A DNA stretch of 64,000 nucleotides from Congeria kusceri (taxonomy: Eukaryota; Mollusca; Bivalvia; Myida; Dreissenidae): NCBI GenBank assembly GCA_027627225.1, contig CM051029.1, forward strand, positions 614,501 to 678,500. Reading direction: 5' to 3'. Every line of letters begins with the position of its first letter. The first letter of the stretch is position 1. The translations under genes were made by a program, and so were the position numbers. Of this stretch, positions 36,679 to 49,097 are shown piece by piece. The notes under the pieces are model-generated. The model did not search any database and had not been told where the DNA came from. It was given only the letters and a program-made list of their open reading frames with translations.

Positions 36679-37133
36679 GTGTTTACTTGGTCGTAATAGT
36701 TTGTAAACTACGCACGTATGCATTCGTGATAATACATACTCAAGTGCATATTGATCTCAAAATTAAACAATGTCTAATAGTTTGTGTTAATAAATTATAT
36801 TAAATGTAATATTTTTTTCTAGCTTAATCTATGCATATTTATCTGCAGAAATCTGTATGCACGCATACCCTACATAAAAAGCAATATGATGTTAAATCTA
36901 CTGAATAATATATTAATGTAATGGTGTTTAGTGGATATCTATATGCGTTATATAGTTCAAGCTAAACTTAGCAACGGCTATGCCTTCAGATAGGGGCTAT
37001 AAAATTTGTGTTGTTGGTAACAACAAGTTTCAAATAGTTTGCATTAACAATCACTTGTGCAGTGGTTAAACATCTATACAGATTATAACACATATATTTA
37101 ATCTATATATAATATACATTTTCACACTTTCAG
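36679..37133 (+). other. Gene B intron
   Basis: AT-rich. The counterpart of gene A's small tail exon (YETC) was not found here. Confidence 0.45.
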
Positions 37134-37330
37134 AATCTGGACAACCTGGTCAATACGAAACTTTTTCTGCTGAAACAACCGTTCATGAATACTCCGGTAT
37201 TGTCATGGCAACTACAGATACTACAAACCAAATCTCTAACAACAGTCCATCCGAGGGTTCAGAAAGTGTTGAAAAGACCTCCTTTAGTAATGTTCAAGCG
37301 TATAAGAACTTAAAATTTATTATTAAGTAA
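37134..37330 (+). CDS. Gene B last exon: tail with QYETF, EYSGI, AYKNL
   Basis: Acceptor actttcag, open to TAA. Tyrosine sites: GQYETF, HEYSGI and AYKNL near the C terminus. YKNL is again YxN. The position of the A-type YVNM site is replaced by AYKNLKFIIK, so the two receptors would recruit overlapping but not identical SH2 proteins if phosphorylated (inference). Confidence 0.7.
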
Positions 37331-40300
37331 TGCTAGTTGTAGAGACAACATTCACAGTTTGTGAATACCCAATACATACAGTACGGCATGTGTAATGAAA
37401 CATATTTAATAACTTGATTCTGACTGAGAAAAAAAGCACAATAATACTATTTGGGTCAGTTAAGGCAGCAGAACGATTATTGCATGTGCATGACTATTAT
37501 TAATTGACGTAATTTATTTTTAATATATTTAGTATTGATATAGTATGAGTGTTATAATATGACGATACAATGAGGCCTGCTTCGCGTAATATACAAGCAT
37601 TACAGTTCCCAGTAAATTATATTACAATTAATGGGCTTTTGGCCCACGAAAGCAAAATAATGTATTGGTATTTACACAATTCTTCAATCCCCAACAAATT
37701 GTGTTCTTCGGAAGACACATAGCACTGCATATATTGTAAGCATCAGAACAAACCGTTTAACAAATACTCACGGACTTGTTTAGTATCACATATTAATGGC
37801 GTTTGATGGCTAAGTTACCAAGTAACTTAAACTGTGCACTCAAGTTCATGTATGACAAAATAATTTTTGTTTTATATATATTGGGTCGTCATATTGTTCA
37901 TTAATTTAAAACACTTCGTACATAGCTTTTGTGCTAGATGTAATGTTTACTTTAAACCACATCTTAGTACTCTGCAGGGTATTATACCCTTTTATGCAAG
38001 TGGGTTGGAGGGAAGTGTTGTGATTTGAAATTAAACCGCATTGTCTGAATATGACGTTAAAACGAGTCCCCATTTGAAGTGTTTCAAATAGCTGTAAACA
38101 TAATAAAGTTACGTTTAAATGCACACAGATCATTATTTATTCAACGTCGTATTTTGTCGTTTTATTTGAACACGAGAGCTTTGTTTGATGACCAAATTGT
38201 GTGGATCACGAAAAAGGTCATAAGGTCTGTAAAAAACAACTGTTAAATGCTGAACCTGTTGATCGAAATTGAGGAAGCGTCTTATCCGACAGACAAGTCG
38301 TTCCTCAGAGCCGACGTGCAGTATTTTTTTTTATTTAAGTAATAGTTTGGCTACTATCTTCGAGCGTATATGTTGAGTATTTTGAAATACTTAAAGACAT
38401 GTTAATGAATATTAGACACGTAGTAGGCTGGCAAAAACGAAACATTTCTTTTGAGTAGGCAATGCGGGGAATGTTTATTTAAAGCTTAGCTAGTTATTGT
38501 ATTTATCCAATCAATATGTCAACGTGACCATCAAAGACAAAACAGGTTTTGTCAAATGACATGAAGTATAGACAAAAATGAATGTTCAGACGCAAAAAGA
38601 CGGACAGATAACAATATGCGGATGTAATATACAACTAAACTTTGCCATAAAAGCCAAAATCAAACGCGAACATAAGTCTGGCTGTATTTTGTATAACACG
38701 GAGATTAAGCAACTTTAGCGTTCTCCTACACCTATTTATTTTCCATATATTTACCTCCCCCCCCCCATTTGATTTAATAGCATGGTTAACAGGTTTTATA
38801 ATTTCAAATTGCGTATCGAAAGCATGCAGACAAACGATTGTAAATATTAAATTCGTGCAGGGTAATTTAAAACTGCATCATCTAGGGAAGATAATAGCTC
38901 AATGCCTTACGGATTCTACCGTGAATTATACAGCTTTATCAAAACAAATGATATATCGCTTGTAACTGAAGAAGCCTCTTACACGCCTGATAACAAACCA
39001 TCCGTGTTCGGGTATTTCCAAACGCGATATCAAGTTGCACGTGTTATATGTAACTTAAAATATATTACATGGTTGCTATAAACTAAGTACGTTGTGAACT
39101 TCCATACATTCAGCACGCCACGTACACATAATATACGAATTGGTTGAGCAATAACAGGCATTGACCGACATAACAACATTTTGACACGCGTTGTGACATG
39201 CCTGCAGGTTAAACATGAAAAACGAAAGCTCAACAATTAAACAAAGAGAAACTTATATAACGTTTGCAGTACTATCCGATTATTAAAATATAATAAATTA
39301 CGCTCATATGAAGGGCTGTAAAACGTAGTGTGTAACGTAGAAAGTGCGCACAAGATTATAGCCCGTTCACATTAAGCATAGTTGAAAGATTATGCACGAA
39401 AGACAGTTTCGAGAAAGAAATAGATGGTGATTTTAATTTTACAGATATAACATTACTATGCAAGTAAGACTATTTCAATTAAAGGAAGCCGTGACATAAA
39501 AACAACAGCAACAACATATATCGAATGTGTTTGTAATTATATAACAGTATGTAAACGCATGTTTTTAATGTTATCTGTTTTAACCCTTAACAGGCGTTAT
39601 GTGTGGACGTGTAATGAAGACAACTGTGTAGACACAATGTTCTGTGATATGTTGATAATGGATGCAGTTACGACAAAACCATTAAAATATTGCCTAGCAT
39701 CATGTTTGCAAATTTTTACCGCCTGTTTAGTATTAACATTAACGTGTGGTGCACCCAGCATTCATGCATTAGCGGTGTTTGCATTAAGTACGCTGACTGC
39801 ATGGCCACGTATTGCAAAATGCAAGTTGGGAACACTTTAACTTGAGAAGTCACCAGAAATACTATATATATTCTACGTAAATAACGACTAGGTGCGCTTA
39901 TATACATGTATATATCGACGATTTTTTTAATTGGCCGTAAAACGCAAACATAATCCAAAATACGTGATCTTTTGTGCACATTTTTATAATACTTTGAGAA
40001 ATATGAAAGCAGTATAAACAATGTACATATGTGCATTTATTAGTTGTCAACTGAAAAGCAGTAGTTTTGTAGCGGTAAACCACGAATGAATTTGAGGTGT
40101 TAATTAGCGGAATACTTGATTGTTTGGGGTTGTCGCCCCGATACACCCGCTTATGTTGGTCAAATGTTCAACCTGTTTTGATTCATTTCAAGGATATTCT
40201 TTGAAAAAAAAAACCCATTACAAATCGAGAAAAAGTTTTATAAAACGTCAACGCATGCGCAACACGTTGTTTACATTTAGAATATCCGGGGACTGCTAAT

Positions 40301-41480
40301 GTACAATCTCTCTAAATGTTGTAATATTGTAAAGAATCAATAATGCTCACTTAATAGATTTTTGTTTAAATAGTTACGAAATAGTCAAAATAAAAATATT
40401 GCATCGCAATGTGTCCACAAACGTTAACCGCCAGTTAAGTTCAAAAACGTATATGGGTACATAAATATCATTCATGCATAGCGATGCTTGCAATAAGAAA
40501 GCTGACTGTATGCTTAAACTAGAAAATGGTAATTGATTTTCGACTTAATCTCGCATATATTCGAAGTATATAAAGTTCTTTAGTACAGCATTATGTTGTC
40601 AAGCCTCAGCATAGTAATTGCGTAGTTGTATTTATTGTCTGTGTTTAAAGTATGCAAAGAATGCATTGTAAAATAGCGACCTTTTTAGTATATCGTTATT
40701 GTCGACTAGATACAATTTATCAATAACATCATCTAGCTATTATTACATTTGAAAAATAAAATAAAGAGATAATTTATACAAGATGTGAAATAAGTGCGTC
40801 AATAAACGTGCAATGTTACTAAATTACTATGGCACCAAATGCTCTTTGGTTCGTTATATATATGGCGATTAAAATTATGTAAAATGTAGTATAATTAATT
40901 CCTTCCCAGACCAGCAATACGCACTGTCTTAAAGAAGGTTTTCAATGCACAAAAACTCACAATTGATACAACTCATTAACACTATTTGAATCAAAGTTAA
41001 TCTTATCGAGAAGTGCATGTATGAAACTGATATCGAATCGAGTTTCTTGTCAATCGTTGCTGATCTATTTTAATATTGGTTTACATGTTACGTCTATTCC
41101 TACATATAACTATTGTTAATTATGTTTGTTAAGATGAACATGCTTTTTAACTTTTTTATATATCATTACATATATGACTTATGTACACTATGAAATATTG
41201 TTAAATACAGGAACATCTATCTAGTTGTCTCTAAGTATACCCTTAATTTAACAAATACGGAAGTAAAATTTAAATATTGGCGAAACAATTCAAGAGTGCG
41301 TACATGTTAACCAATAAGGTGTATTGCATAAATGTATAACGATTTGGTAAATTGTATGAATATATACTAATTCGTAAACTAATGCCATATGTGTGCATAT
41401 ATGCATAGAATTGAACACGTGTAGAATAATTTATACGGACTTAAGTGTTTTGCTAACTAGAGTTCATAATGTGAGAGATA
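37331..41480. other. Intergenic region between genes B and C
   Basis: AT-rich, no exons seen. A C run occurs at about 38757-38766. An open frame of 93 codons at 39559-39840 is Cys-rich but matches nothing I know and overlaps minus-strand frames. The gene C promoter should lie in the last few hundred bases. Confidence 0.45.
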
Positions 41481-41529
41481 ATGTTTAACTACACCAGTGT
41501 ATGGCTAATTGTTTTGTCGACAGTAAAAG
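41481..41529 (+). CDS. Gene C exon: signal peptide
   Basis: ATG with a hydrophobic core (MFNYTSVWLIVLSTVKG) and a phase-1 donor (aaag|gtaagc). Same size class as the signal exons at 29480 and 25266. The exon itself is intact. Confidence 0.65.
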
Positions 41530-42359
41530 GTAAGCTTCTCTCTTAGGATAAAACTTCAAAACATGTATGCAGTCAAAATGTATTTCAACTGTTTGCCTGT
41601 TTGTTTGTGTATGTTGTCCTCTGTTCGTGGTATGATTTCTTCTTTTAAATGTACGGCACAGTGAGTCTGTTGTTTATTGTATATTTCAATGTGTAAGATG
41701 AAAGTTAGTATGTTTTCATGTTCATGTTACCCGATCTTTACCAGTTTAAAAAGATCCTTATGTGTCTGCATGTCTGGAAGCCATCAAATACTTCCTTCAG
41801 TGCCTAAATACATTTAACGTGGTGGTACATCATTGAATAGTGTGATTTTGTAGTTTACCGATTCTAATTTGATAGAAATAACACATGCACATACGTTAAT
41901 TGACGACTATTAAACCAGTTCCTTTATATTGTCCGGCGTAGGTGAAACGCGAATTTTTATATGTGAACATGTGTTTGTTGGTTATATATTTGGTTAATCA
42001 AGTATTTATTATATAATATTTAATAATAATAAATATTAAACAACTTATTGCATTAATATATTAAAACACTTACATAATAACCCTAATAAAAAATACAAAT
42101 AGTGAGGATTTTTCTTTGAATAAACTTGAATGAATATAATATTAGGTTTATACAATCTTATATATCAACATGCAATTATATACGTTATAACAATACTTAT
42201 ATATGCCTTCGAACTCATTTATATTGAGTGGTTTAATTTATTTAACTACCAGTAGAAACACATGTGTACACGCCTCACTTAATCGAAACATAGTCAAAGC
42301 TTCGTGCGGCAATATAACACATTACTACATTATATTGTATACGTCTAGTTTTACCGCTT

Positions 42360-43150
42360 ATTAGTCTCCTACCGGTGTTTCACAGGAGGGGACTAAAGGT
42401 TTGCCCTCCGTCCGTCCGTCCGTCTGTCCGTCCGTCAGTCCGTCCGTCCGCAAAATATTGTCCCTGCGATAACTCAAAAAGTACTGAAGATGCTACGATG
42501 AAACTTGGTACACATATATAAACGGCAATGTGAGTATTATGCACGACCTTTTATTTTTTTACCAGAGGTCAAAGGTCACGTGACTGTTACTAAAATAGAA
42601 ATAAACTAAAACAAACTGGGTCCTGCGATAACTTAAAAAGTACTGAAGATATTTCGATGAAACTTGGTAGACATATAATGGGCAATGTTAGGAGTATGCA
42701 GAACCTTTAATTGTTCACAAGAGGTCAAAGGTCTCGTGACTGTTACTAAAAATTAAATATATTAAATAATGGTATAATTCGAAAAGTACATATGACATGA
42801 CCATGAAACTTGGTACAATGATTGAACTATAGGTTTGCCGTCCGTCTGTGTGTCTGTCTATCTGTTCGTCCGTATGTTTGTCCGTCCGTCTTTCTGTCCG
42901 TCCCCAAAACCTGGTTCCTGCAATAACTCAAAAGTACTGGGTATAAATATAAACGGCAATGTGACAATGTAGGGATTATGCACATTTTTTTTCACCAGAT
43001 GTTAAAGGTCACGTGACTGTTACTAAGAATAGAAATAAACTAAATACTGTAATAATTCAAAATGGACATAAGATATGACCACGAAACCTTGTACAGAAAA
43101 TGAACTAAAGGTTTGCCATCGGTCTGTGCGTCGTTCTGTCTGTTATCTGA
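42360..43150 (+). repeat. Three-unit degenerate repeat with GTCC(G/A) tract, DR1 and E-box words
   Basis: Each unit opens with ctaaaggtttgcc then a (gtcc)n-like run (42411-42450, 42840-42902), or a truncated version at 43105. It continues with ctgcgataactcaaaaagta and gatgaaacttggtacacat, and includes aggtcaaaggtcacgtgac (42566-42584). The second and third copies of that last word are at 42722 and 43001. This is a dispersed repeat type; the superfamily is not identified. Confidence 0.75.
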
Positions 43151-43609
43151 ATTGCTCCTGCCTATTTATCGTTTATTTCTGACACATTTGTGCGACTAAA
43201 TATACATGATAAACAACAATACAAGTTTACGCATTACGAGCTATCGATGTCTTGTGTGCTTGCAAACCGATTCAGAGTTTTGTAATCGCGACAATGCATT
43301 TGCATTGTATTTTATGAAAATAACTATCAGTTGGTGTTAATGCGCAATCTAAGACAGTTTATATTATAAATATATTATTGGCAGTTGAGGGGTATAGTAA
43401 ATATTGCACCCCGAGGAGAGTGGTTTCAACCGAGTCCGATCAAAAGTAGTGTAATAATAAGAACAAACTAGTCCTACATAGCAACTAAAAATGTATTGTT
43501 GGAAAATTAGGCCCTCGTCGACATTTATTTTTTAAATACATTTTAATAAGCGCCTACCGATTGTAAGCTTATGCGGATTTCTCAGAAAACCAGAGTTTAT
43601 ATTTCAAGG

Positions 43610-43760
43610 CCAAGGCGCGGGGTATATTAAAATTATAGCCCGTTCGGGGTATACTACTTTCCAACGTCATGGCATATTACAATTATAGCTCGTTTGGGGT
43701 ATACTACTTTCCAACGTCATGGCATATTAAAATTATGCAAGTATGGGTATATAGGATATT
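43610..43760 (+). repeat. ~50-bp tandem repeat, about 2.4 copies
   Basis: The unit gcatattaaaattatagc...ggggtatactactttccaacgtcatg occurs twice and then a truncated third time. Intronic and non-coding. Confidence 0.8.
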
Positions 43761-44365
43761 ACACTGGGATCACGAAGTGAAGTATAATAATTGCAAATAC
43801 CACATTCACTACAAAAGATAGCAGCAAACATTTTATGTAAGTCTAGGATCACACACCGAAAGCAGGGTTTTAATCACTTAACACTCACATGATCATTTCC
43901 ATGCCTACATATAAGTATATTAAATGAACCAGTTTAATTGTGACATTGTAAAAGATGCGTAAAGATTTACAACGGAGTATCTCCATAAATATTCGCACTA
44001 GAGGAAAGTTTGGTTCATGGATGCACGTGTTGTATCCACCACGTACGTATATGTATATGCATGCATTACGTAAACTATTAGCAATAGACATTTTGGGTTA
44101 TTATAATGCCGTTGTTTAGTACAAATGTTAAAACCAGTGGGTCAAATTTGCATATCACTAAAACAGATAAGACTTGCAACCGAATAACGAAATACATGTA
44201 TCTATAAACAAGCTACAAGACTATAAATATGTTTGGAGAAAACAGATGGTATTAACGTATAGAGTGTTATGTTATTGTTGTTGGTGGATAAATCACAAAA
44301 TATATTGACATTTATACAAATATTTCAATAAGCATGTAAATAGGATTTGCAACGCTATGTTTAAG

Positions 44366-44705
44366 CTGTGGATTCAAATATCAACATAGAGACCAACGTG
44401 GATGATGTGTATGTTAACAGCAACCTCACGTTTGCATGCTATACATCAACTCGAGTCACAACTGTTCATTGGCTTAAGACAGACCAAGGATCTGACTCCG
44501 AAAAAACAGTCCTGGACGGAACAGCATTTCGGAGGGGCATGTGCTCAAAGTTAAAATTACTTAGACTGTTTTTGCAACTCCACAACACTATATACCTGTG
44601 TCCTGAAGACAGTAATGATGTCAAACGATGGGCAACGCTGGCGGTGCTGCCCAACAGTTGATGGTGTCGCAGCGGTCAGCAACATTTATGCCATTAACCT
44701 GAAAA
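44366..44705 (+). pseudogene. Gene C exon: Ig domain 1, frameshifted
   Basis: The first half reads AVDSNINIETNVDDVYVNS, then LTFACYTS (first Cys) and VHWLKTDQG (Trp) up to SKLK near 44557. The remainder (DCFC, TLYTCVLK, NDGQRWRC) continues in another frame to a donor at 44706. Exon length of 340 nt is one more than a multiple of three, consistent with a +1 insertion. The unshifted frame stops at 44659. Extra cysteines match the orphan exon at 10459. Confidence 0.7.
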
Positions 44706-44744
44706 GTACGATATATTATTGATTGTTTGCCAAACGATTACAAC

Positions 44745-45110
44745 TATAACTAGTACAACAACAACTACCACTTCTAGAAATTGTTAATTTTTAAAGCGCC
44801 TTTAACTAAGACTACTAGGTCTACTACTACTTCTACCGCTACAACAGCAGCAATAGCAACCACAAAAACAGCAACAACAACAACAACTACTACTACTTCT
44901 ACTACTACTTCTACTACTACTTCTACTACTACTTCTACTACTACTACTACTACTACTACTTCAACTTCTACAAATACTAATACTACTACTACTAATAATA
45001 ATAATACTACAACAACTGAAACTACTACTTCAACGAATCTCAAAGAAATGTAGCAACAACAGCAACAACTACTACTAATGCTGTCAAACAAAACTTCTCC
45101 TACTTGTACC
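44745..45110 (+). repeat. Trinucleotide microsatellite (ACT/ACA)n
   Basis: Nearly uninterrupted act, aca, aat and tct triplets, purest at 44871-45020. The threonine-rich open frame on the plus strand and Val-rich frame on the minus strand are products of the repeat, not genes. It begins 40 bp after Ig exon 1 of gene C. Confidence 0.95.
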
Positions 45111-45589
45111 ACTACTACTAGGCTCTTTGGAATTCAAACAAAACGCGTTTCAAAACAATAGCCTACACGTTTTAATAGAATATGAATGGACAGTGTCCCC
45201 GACTACATACATGTATATTATATAGAGTTTATTTGAGGCCTTTTGTTTAATATAGAGATACCTCTAATATTGTTGTTTGCAAAATAATAAAGAAATTCGA
45301 ATGACATCCTGGTGAAACGATCTCTATTAAGTTTCGAAATCTACTAGCATCAACCAAAAAGCCTACATGTACTTATCTATGCAGAATATATTGAACATTT
45401 AATGAACAGTTTACTTAGTTTTTACATGAAGAAAATGTTTTAAGTGTTGATTATTGTATGGCTACAACAACATAGTCTGTCAGTTTTAAACACTTTTCTT
45501 AAATCAATACGTGCCTAACAATAAGCACGAGCTACAGTCTCCGGGTTCTGGACGCTCGACTTTCTAGTAATATATAGTACTCTGGTCTT

Positions 45590-46200
45590 TTGTTATAGAA
45601 AAGGTTCATCACAGTAATGAACTATGTTGAAGTTCAAGTAAATGCTTCTTATGGATACATGTAGTAAAATAGACCTTATGCAAACATCTTATGTTGGAAA
45701 AAGGGCAATAACTCTATCAAAATCTTTATTTAAGTTATCTCATCTTGTCTACAGAATGGTTCATAACCGTTTCAAGACAATACGTATTATACATATTGCA
45801 AAATAAGACGTAAAGCGAAAAATCTAAGTTAAAAAAATGGGCAATTACTTAAACAAAATCCTTAGTAGAATTACATTCTATTGACTACAAAATAAGATTA
45901 TCACTGTGATCAAGTACTTTGATCTTCAAGTAAAAACTCATATAGGTATTAAGAAAGTTGACCTAAAGCGACATTTGTAAGTTGAACAATGATTAATAAC
46001 TCTAACAAATGAGTTACATCCTATTGTCTGCAGAATGGGGTAAGCACCATAAACTAGTACATTGAGTTTCAAATTAATGTTTTTGATAATTATTAAGAAA
46101 TGATGTATTTACCAAAATATTTCAAAAATGCTAAGTTTTAAATCCCAACAAGTGCAGATAACTATGGAAATACAGACCACAGGGTTACCTCCCTCGTTGT
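45590..46200 (+). repeat. Degenerate tandem repeat, ~115-130-bp units
   Basis: About four diverged units, each with a 'ctgcagaatgg(g/t)t', a 'ttgaagttcaagtaaa' and a 'gggcaataactctatcaaa'-like segment. Divergence between copies is high. Non-coding. Confidence 0.55.
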
Positions 46201-46551
46201 AATGGAATAACCTTTTACATATAATAGTAAACAAGTATTAAAAGTTTCAAATGGATACGATTTATTATTGTTTAGAAATGGGCTCTGGCAAACAAAATTA
46301 ACCACACAACTTACCTAACGCAGACGCAGATGCTGGCTCAGACGTTGTCGCAAACGCAGACGCAGACGACAAAGCGACGACAATAGCTCCAGTTTTTCTT
46401 AGAAAGTCTTGCCAAAATGGACTAATACTGTGTTCTAAAAATGAGACGTATCAACAGCTGTTGGTCTCAACTGTAGTGTGTTTATTTATTACACAAACGG
46501 TGATGTTCATGTGTGATATTATACATGTATATGACCTTTCTCTTGTTTCAG

Positions 46552-46854
46552 TACCACTCTCCTCGCTGACGCTGCTTCCACAGAATGACGTCTCCTACAC
46601 TATATATAACATAGCATCAACGTTCACATGCGTCACTTCACAGACTAGGCCTCGGACTAGTATATTTTTTAGTTTGAAGATGCCAGGAACATCACAGATA
46701 TATCCATTAGTTTAATACAGCGCTGATGTCGTAATCAGCAATTAAAAATATAATCCAACTGCATACCGTGATGGGAATTTGACTTGTTTAGCGCAATATG
46801 TTTACGAAACAATCAGCATAAAACTCACCAAAAGCACGAGAACGAAAGTGCAAT
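46552..46854 (+). pseudogene. Gene C exon: Ig domain 2, broken
   Basis: Counterpart of gene B Ig2 (31850): LSSLTLLPQNDVSYTIYN and TFTCVTS are in frame, then the frame is lost, the core Trp is not readable and TAA follows at about 46712. The C-terminal part (YRDGNLTCLAQYVYE) reappears in another frame. Exon length is still a multiple of three, so compensating indels are present. Acceptor and donor (gtaaga) persist. Confidence 0.75.
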
Positions 46855-47120
46855 GTAAGACCAATAACATTTTGTTTATGTGTTTGTTTGTTTTCGTTTG
46901 TGTGTTGTTTGTATTCGTTGTTTCTTTCTTTGTGTTCGTTCGTCCGCTCCCCCCCCCTTCTTCCGGTCCGCTTGAAATCCGTATGTCTGTCCCTGATGCC
47001 TGTATGTCGGTATGGCCTCCCTTATTTCGATCAATATGTCTGTTTATCAAATGATTATTTTAACGCATACATTTCAATAAGGTAAAACATCAATAGCATT
47101 TGCATTGATTGTTTATACAG
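46855..47120 (+). other. Gene C intron
   Basis: Short T/C-rich intron with a C run near 46949-46957 and acceptor gtttatacag. Confidence 0.6.
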
Positions 47121-47392
47121 TAACAAAACCAGTTGTGTTAATAACCGATAGCATCATCAGTATTCGAGAACATAGACTAATTGAATTCAGATGTTACTCT
47201 TCCGGATATCCGACACCGTCTTACACGTGGAACCATTCAATAGTCGTTTCGGACGGTAAAGTGGCGGCATTAAACTTTAGTCGCAATGACAAAACCATTT
47301 CGTGCAAGGCATGAAACACGTATTATTCAACTGATGGAACCATTAGTACACAGACTACAGAGATACGACGTCCGTCAATATCAACGTATTAT
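47121..47392 (+). pseudogene. Gene C exon: Ig domain 3 with stop
   Basis: Counterpart of gene B Ig3 (34876): VTKPVV, first Cys in EFRCYSSGYPTPS, Trp in YTWNHS, second Cys in ISCKA followed by TGA, then NTYYS resumes in frame. Length is not a multiple of three at the likely donor (gtatgt at 47393), so the 3' end is also damaged. Confidence 0.75.
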
Positions 47393-47603
47393 GTATGTTC
47401 GTTTCCTATTGATTTTAATTGTATATTGTATACATTAAGAAACGTTCGATACAAATGTCGTATTTGCAAACTTTAAACATTTGATGCGAAGTAATTATTT
47501 TAAGTATCTTATATGATAATTGCCACAGTTTTGTTATATCAGACTTCTGTCAGGGTTTCATAAGGCATAATATTATTCCTCCAGTATATATCTTCAACTA
47601 CAG

Positions 47604-47891
47604 ATCCGCCTTCTAATAGGCAATTTATTAGTAAAGACTTTGGGCTGACCCTCGTTGACACTAATATAATAGTACTTAGAGATGACGACATCCGCATCGT
47701 CTGTGAAAGTGACTTCAGTCCTCCGGCCACGGTATTCTTGCAGGGGCAGCAGGTCGATTTCCCTTCACTGACCGTCCACAGAATACAGCATGACACGGCT
47801 TGTGCATGCATTGCTTCGAACACCATGGTTAAACAAGACGGAACGAGCACAACAAAAACCGTGACAAGAAACTGGTCCGCTACATTATTCT
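47604..47891 (+). CDS. Gene C exon: Ig domain 4 (open)
   Basis: Phase 1-1, 288 nt, open. First Cys in IRIVCESDFSPP, no clear core Trp (VFLQGQQ), second Cys region DTACACIASNTM. An Ig-like fold is probable. The exon is free of lesions although the gene around it is decayed. Confidence 0.6.
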
Positions 47892-48187
47892 GTAAAAACA
47901 TGTATAACTATTTTGAATTAATAAAAATCATTCATTTACGCAGATGTGTTATTGATTCCCTTAAAAATATAATCCGAGTTATTAAAGAAAAATGTAATTA
48001 TCCTACTGAAAAACTATTAGCACTTTTAAAATTGCATTGTTTGTGTATACCGATCCAGTAACAAAGCCAGTTGTGTCAATAACCGATAGCATTAAAAATT
48101 AAAATTGAAAGATGAATGCATTAGTGCTAATTTGGAATTAAAAACATTGAATACAACGGATTATTCATTAAAGTGATTCACTTGTAC
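47892..48187 (+). other. Gene C intron left of the retrotransposon, with truncated Ig exon copy
   Basis: At 48059-48100 the start of the Ig3 exon is repeated (acceptor gatccag, then the codons for VTKPVVSITDSI as at 47121) before a stop in KN*. The upstream bases also match, so this is a truncated duplication of the Ig3 exon and its acceptor. The LTR element starts about 90 bp further on. Confidence 0.6.
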
Positions 48188-48192
48188 AATAT
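48188..48192 (+). repeat. Target-site duplication, left (AATAT)
   Basis: AATAT before the 5' LTR equals AATAT at 57435-57439 after the 3' LTR. A 4-bp ATAT duplication with one more LTR base is the alternative reading. Confidence 0.8.
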
Positions 48193-49079
48193 TGTTACCC
48201 CCATATACTTTTAGTCTTTTTGCAAATAGGCAGCTTTTCGATAATTATTGCGGTTTACGGTAGTTAGGTTGTCTTACGATTGATCATGTGACTTCCGCTT
48301 CCGTCTTTTTTTCCTGCTGTTTTGCAACTTATTATTTTCATAACTATTGAATCTAATTGAATCTTGAAAATATAATTGTCATCAAGTAAGTAAAGGTTTT
48401 CAGTTGTTTGTATTGATTCTTTATTCATTTATTTCCAAGTTGCAATGTTGTTTAAGTGAGCTGCGACTGTTTATTCGGTTGAATTTGTCAATTGGATTTG
48501 ACTTCTATTGAGATCTATTTCTGAACTTCTTTAATTCATTCTTTTGGCTGTCAAAGGAACACATGCATGTTTTTCACAAACTCTGAAAATCACATTTTGT
48601 TGCAGCAACTAATCAGAACCTTCAGTAACCACACAAGCATCATTTAAATTGGAAAGACAGATTGAGAGTGTTAGCAGCCTATGCTTGTAAGTAAAACAAT
48701 ATTATGTTTATTGTATTTTATTTAAATGATTTTGTTATTAATGATGTTGTAAGGGGTCACAGGTATGTTTTAATAGAATAACTCATTTTAAATACTATAT
48801 TGTTTACCTATTTCATGTACTTGTTTATTCAACTGTGTTAATTGTAATTACATTGTAAAAATATATGTAATCGAATAAATGTATGTAATATAATAATACT
48901 ATTGTTGGGATTTAAACAGTGATATGTATATTATAAGTAAAATGATTTATTTATTAATTTCAGCACTGAAGATTTTAGACTTCCATCTTTCTTGGGTGTT
49001 TGTACATATACACGAATAAACCAGCCAACATAGTTGAAAAGATTCATTTTTAAATACTTCGGAACTCACGAAATGTTAT
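48193..49079 (+). repeat. 5' LTR
   Basis: Starts TGTTACCCCC and ends ...AAATGTTAT (or one base more, TTATA). The usual terminal CA is not present in either LTR. Both LTRs carry sense splice-like words (gtaagt at about 48690, tttcag before cactgaag at about 48957). Confidence 0.93.
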
Positions 49080-49081
49080 AT

Positions 49082-49097
49082 TGGAGCCCCCAGTGAG
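49082..49097 (+). other. Primer-binding site
   Basis: TGGAGCCCCCAGTGAG immediately after the 5' LTR begins TGG, complementary to a tRNA 3' CCA end. The tRNA species was not determined. Confidence 0.65.

Larger units (their letters stand above)
29480..37330 (+). pseudogene. Receptor gene B: signal, 3 Ig, FN3, TM, tyrosine tail; one frameshift
   Basis: Short-form paralogue of the Ig/FN3 receptor family. Exons: 29480-29540 (signal), 29674-29988, 31850-32149 and 34876-35172 (Ig), 35561-35853 (FN3), 36019-36165 (TM), 36616-36678 (tail) and 37134-37330 (tail, stop). All splice borders are present and every exon is open except FN3. That exon is 293 nt instead of a multiple of three and loses one base near 35729-35731, ending at TAA 35770-35772. 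Because all else is preserved, this may be a recent null allele, a sequencing error, or a product truncated to a secreted form. The transmembrane segment has two acidic residues, unusual for a single-pass receptor. Confidence 0.75.
41530..44365 (+). other. Gene C intron 1 (repeat-rich)
   Basis: 2.8-kb intron holding two repeat blocks (42360-43150 and 43610-43760), listed separately. No exon was seen in the remainder. Confidence 0.55.
44706..46551 (+). other. Gene C intron 2 (repeat-rich)
   Basis: Contains the (ACT/ACA)n microsatellite at 44745-45110 and the degenerate tandem repeat at 45590-46200. A hexanucleotide-like gcagac stretch lies at 46319-46372. No exons seen. Confidence 0.6.

Noticed and set aside
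39559..39840. 93-codon Cys-rich open frame between genes B and C
   Set aside because: No signal peptide of good form, no domain, no splice support, and overlapped by minus-strand frames of equal size.
44774..45112. Long open frames, Thr-rich on plus and Val-rich on minus
   Set aside because: Both are translations of the (ACT/ACA)n microsatellite; open frames are expected from such triplets.
47539..47901. 120-codon minus-strand frame
   Set aside because: Antisense shadow of gene C Ig exon 4, which has splice borders and Ig features on the plus strand.
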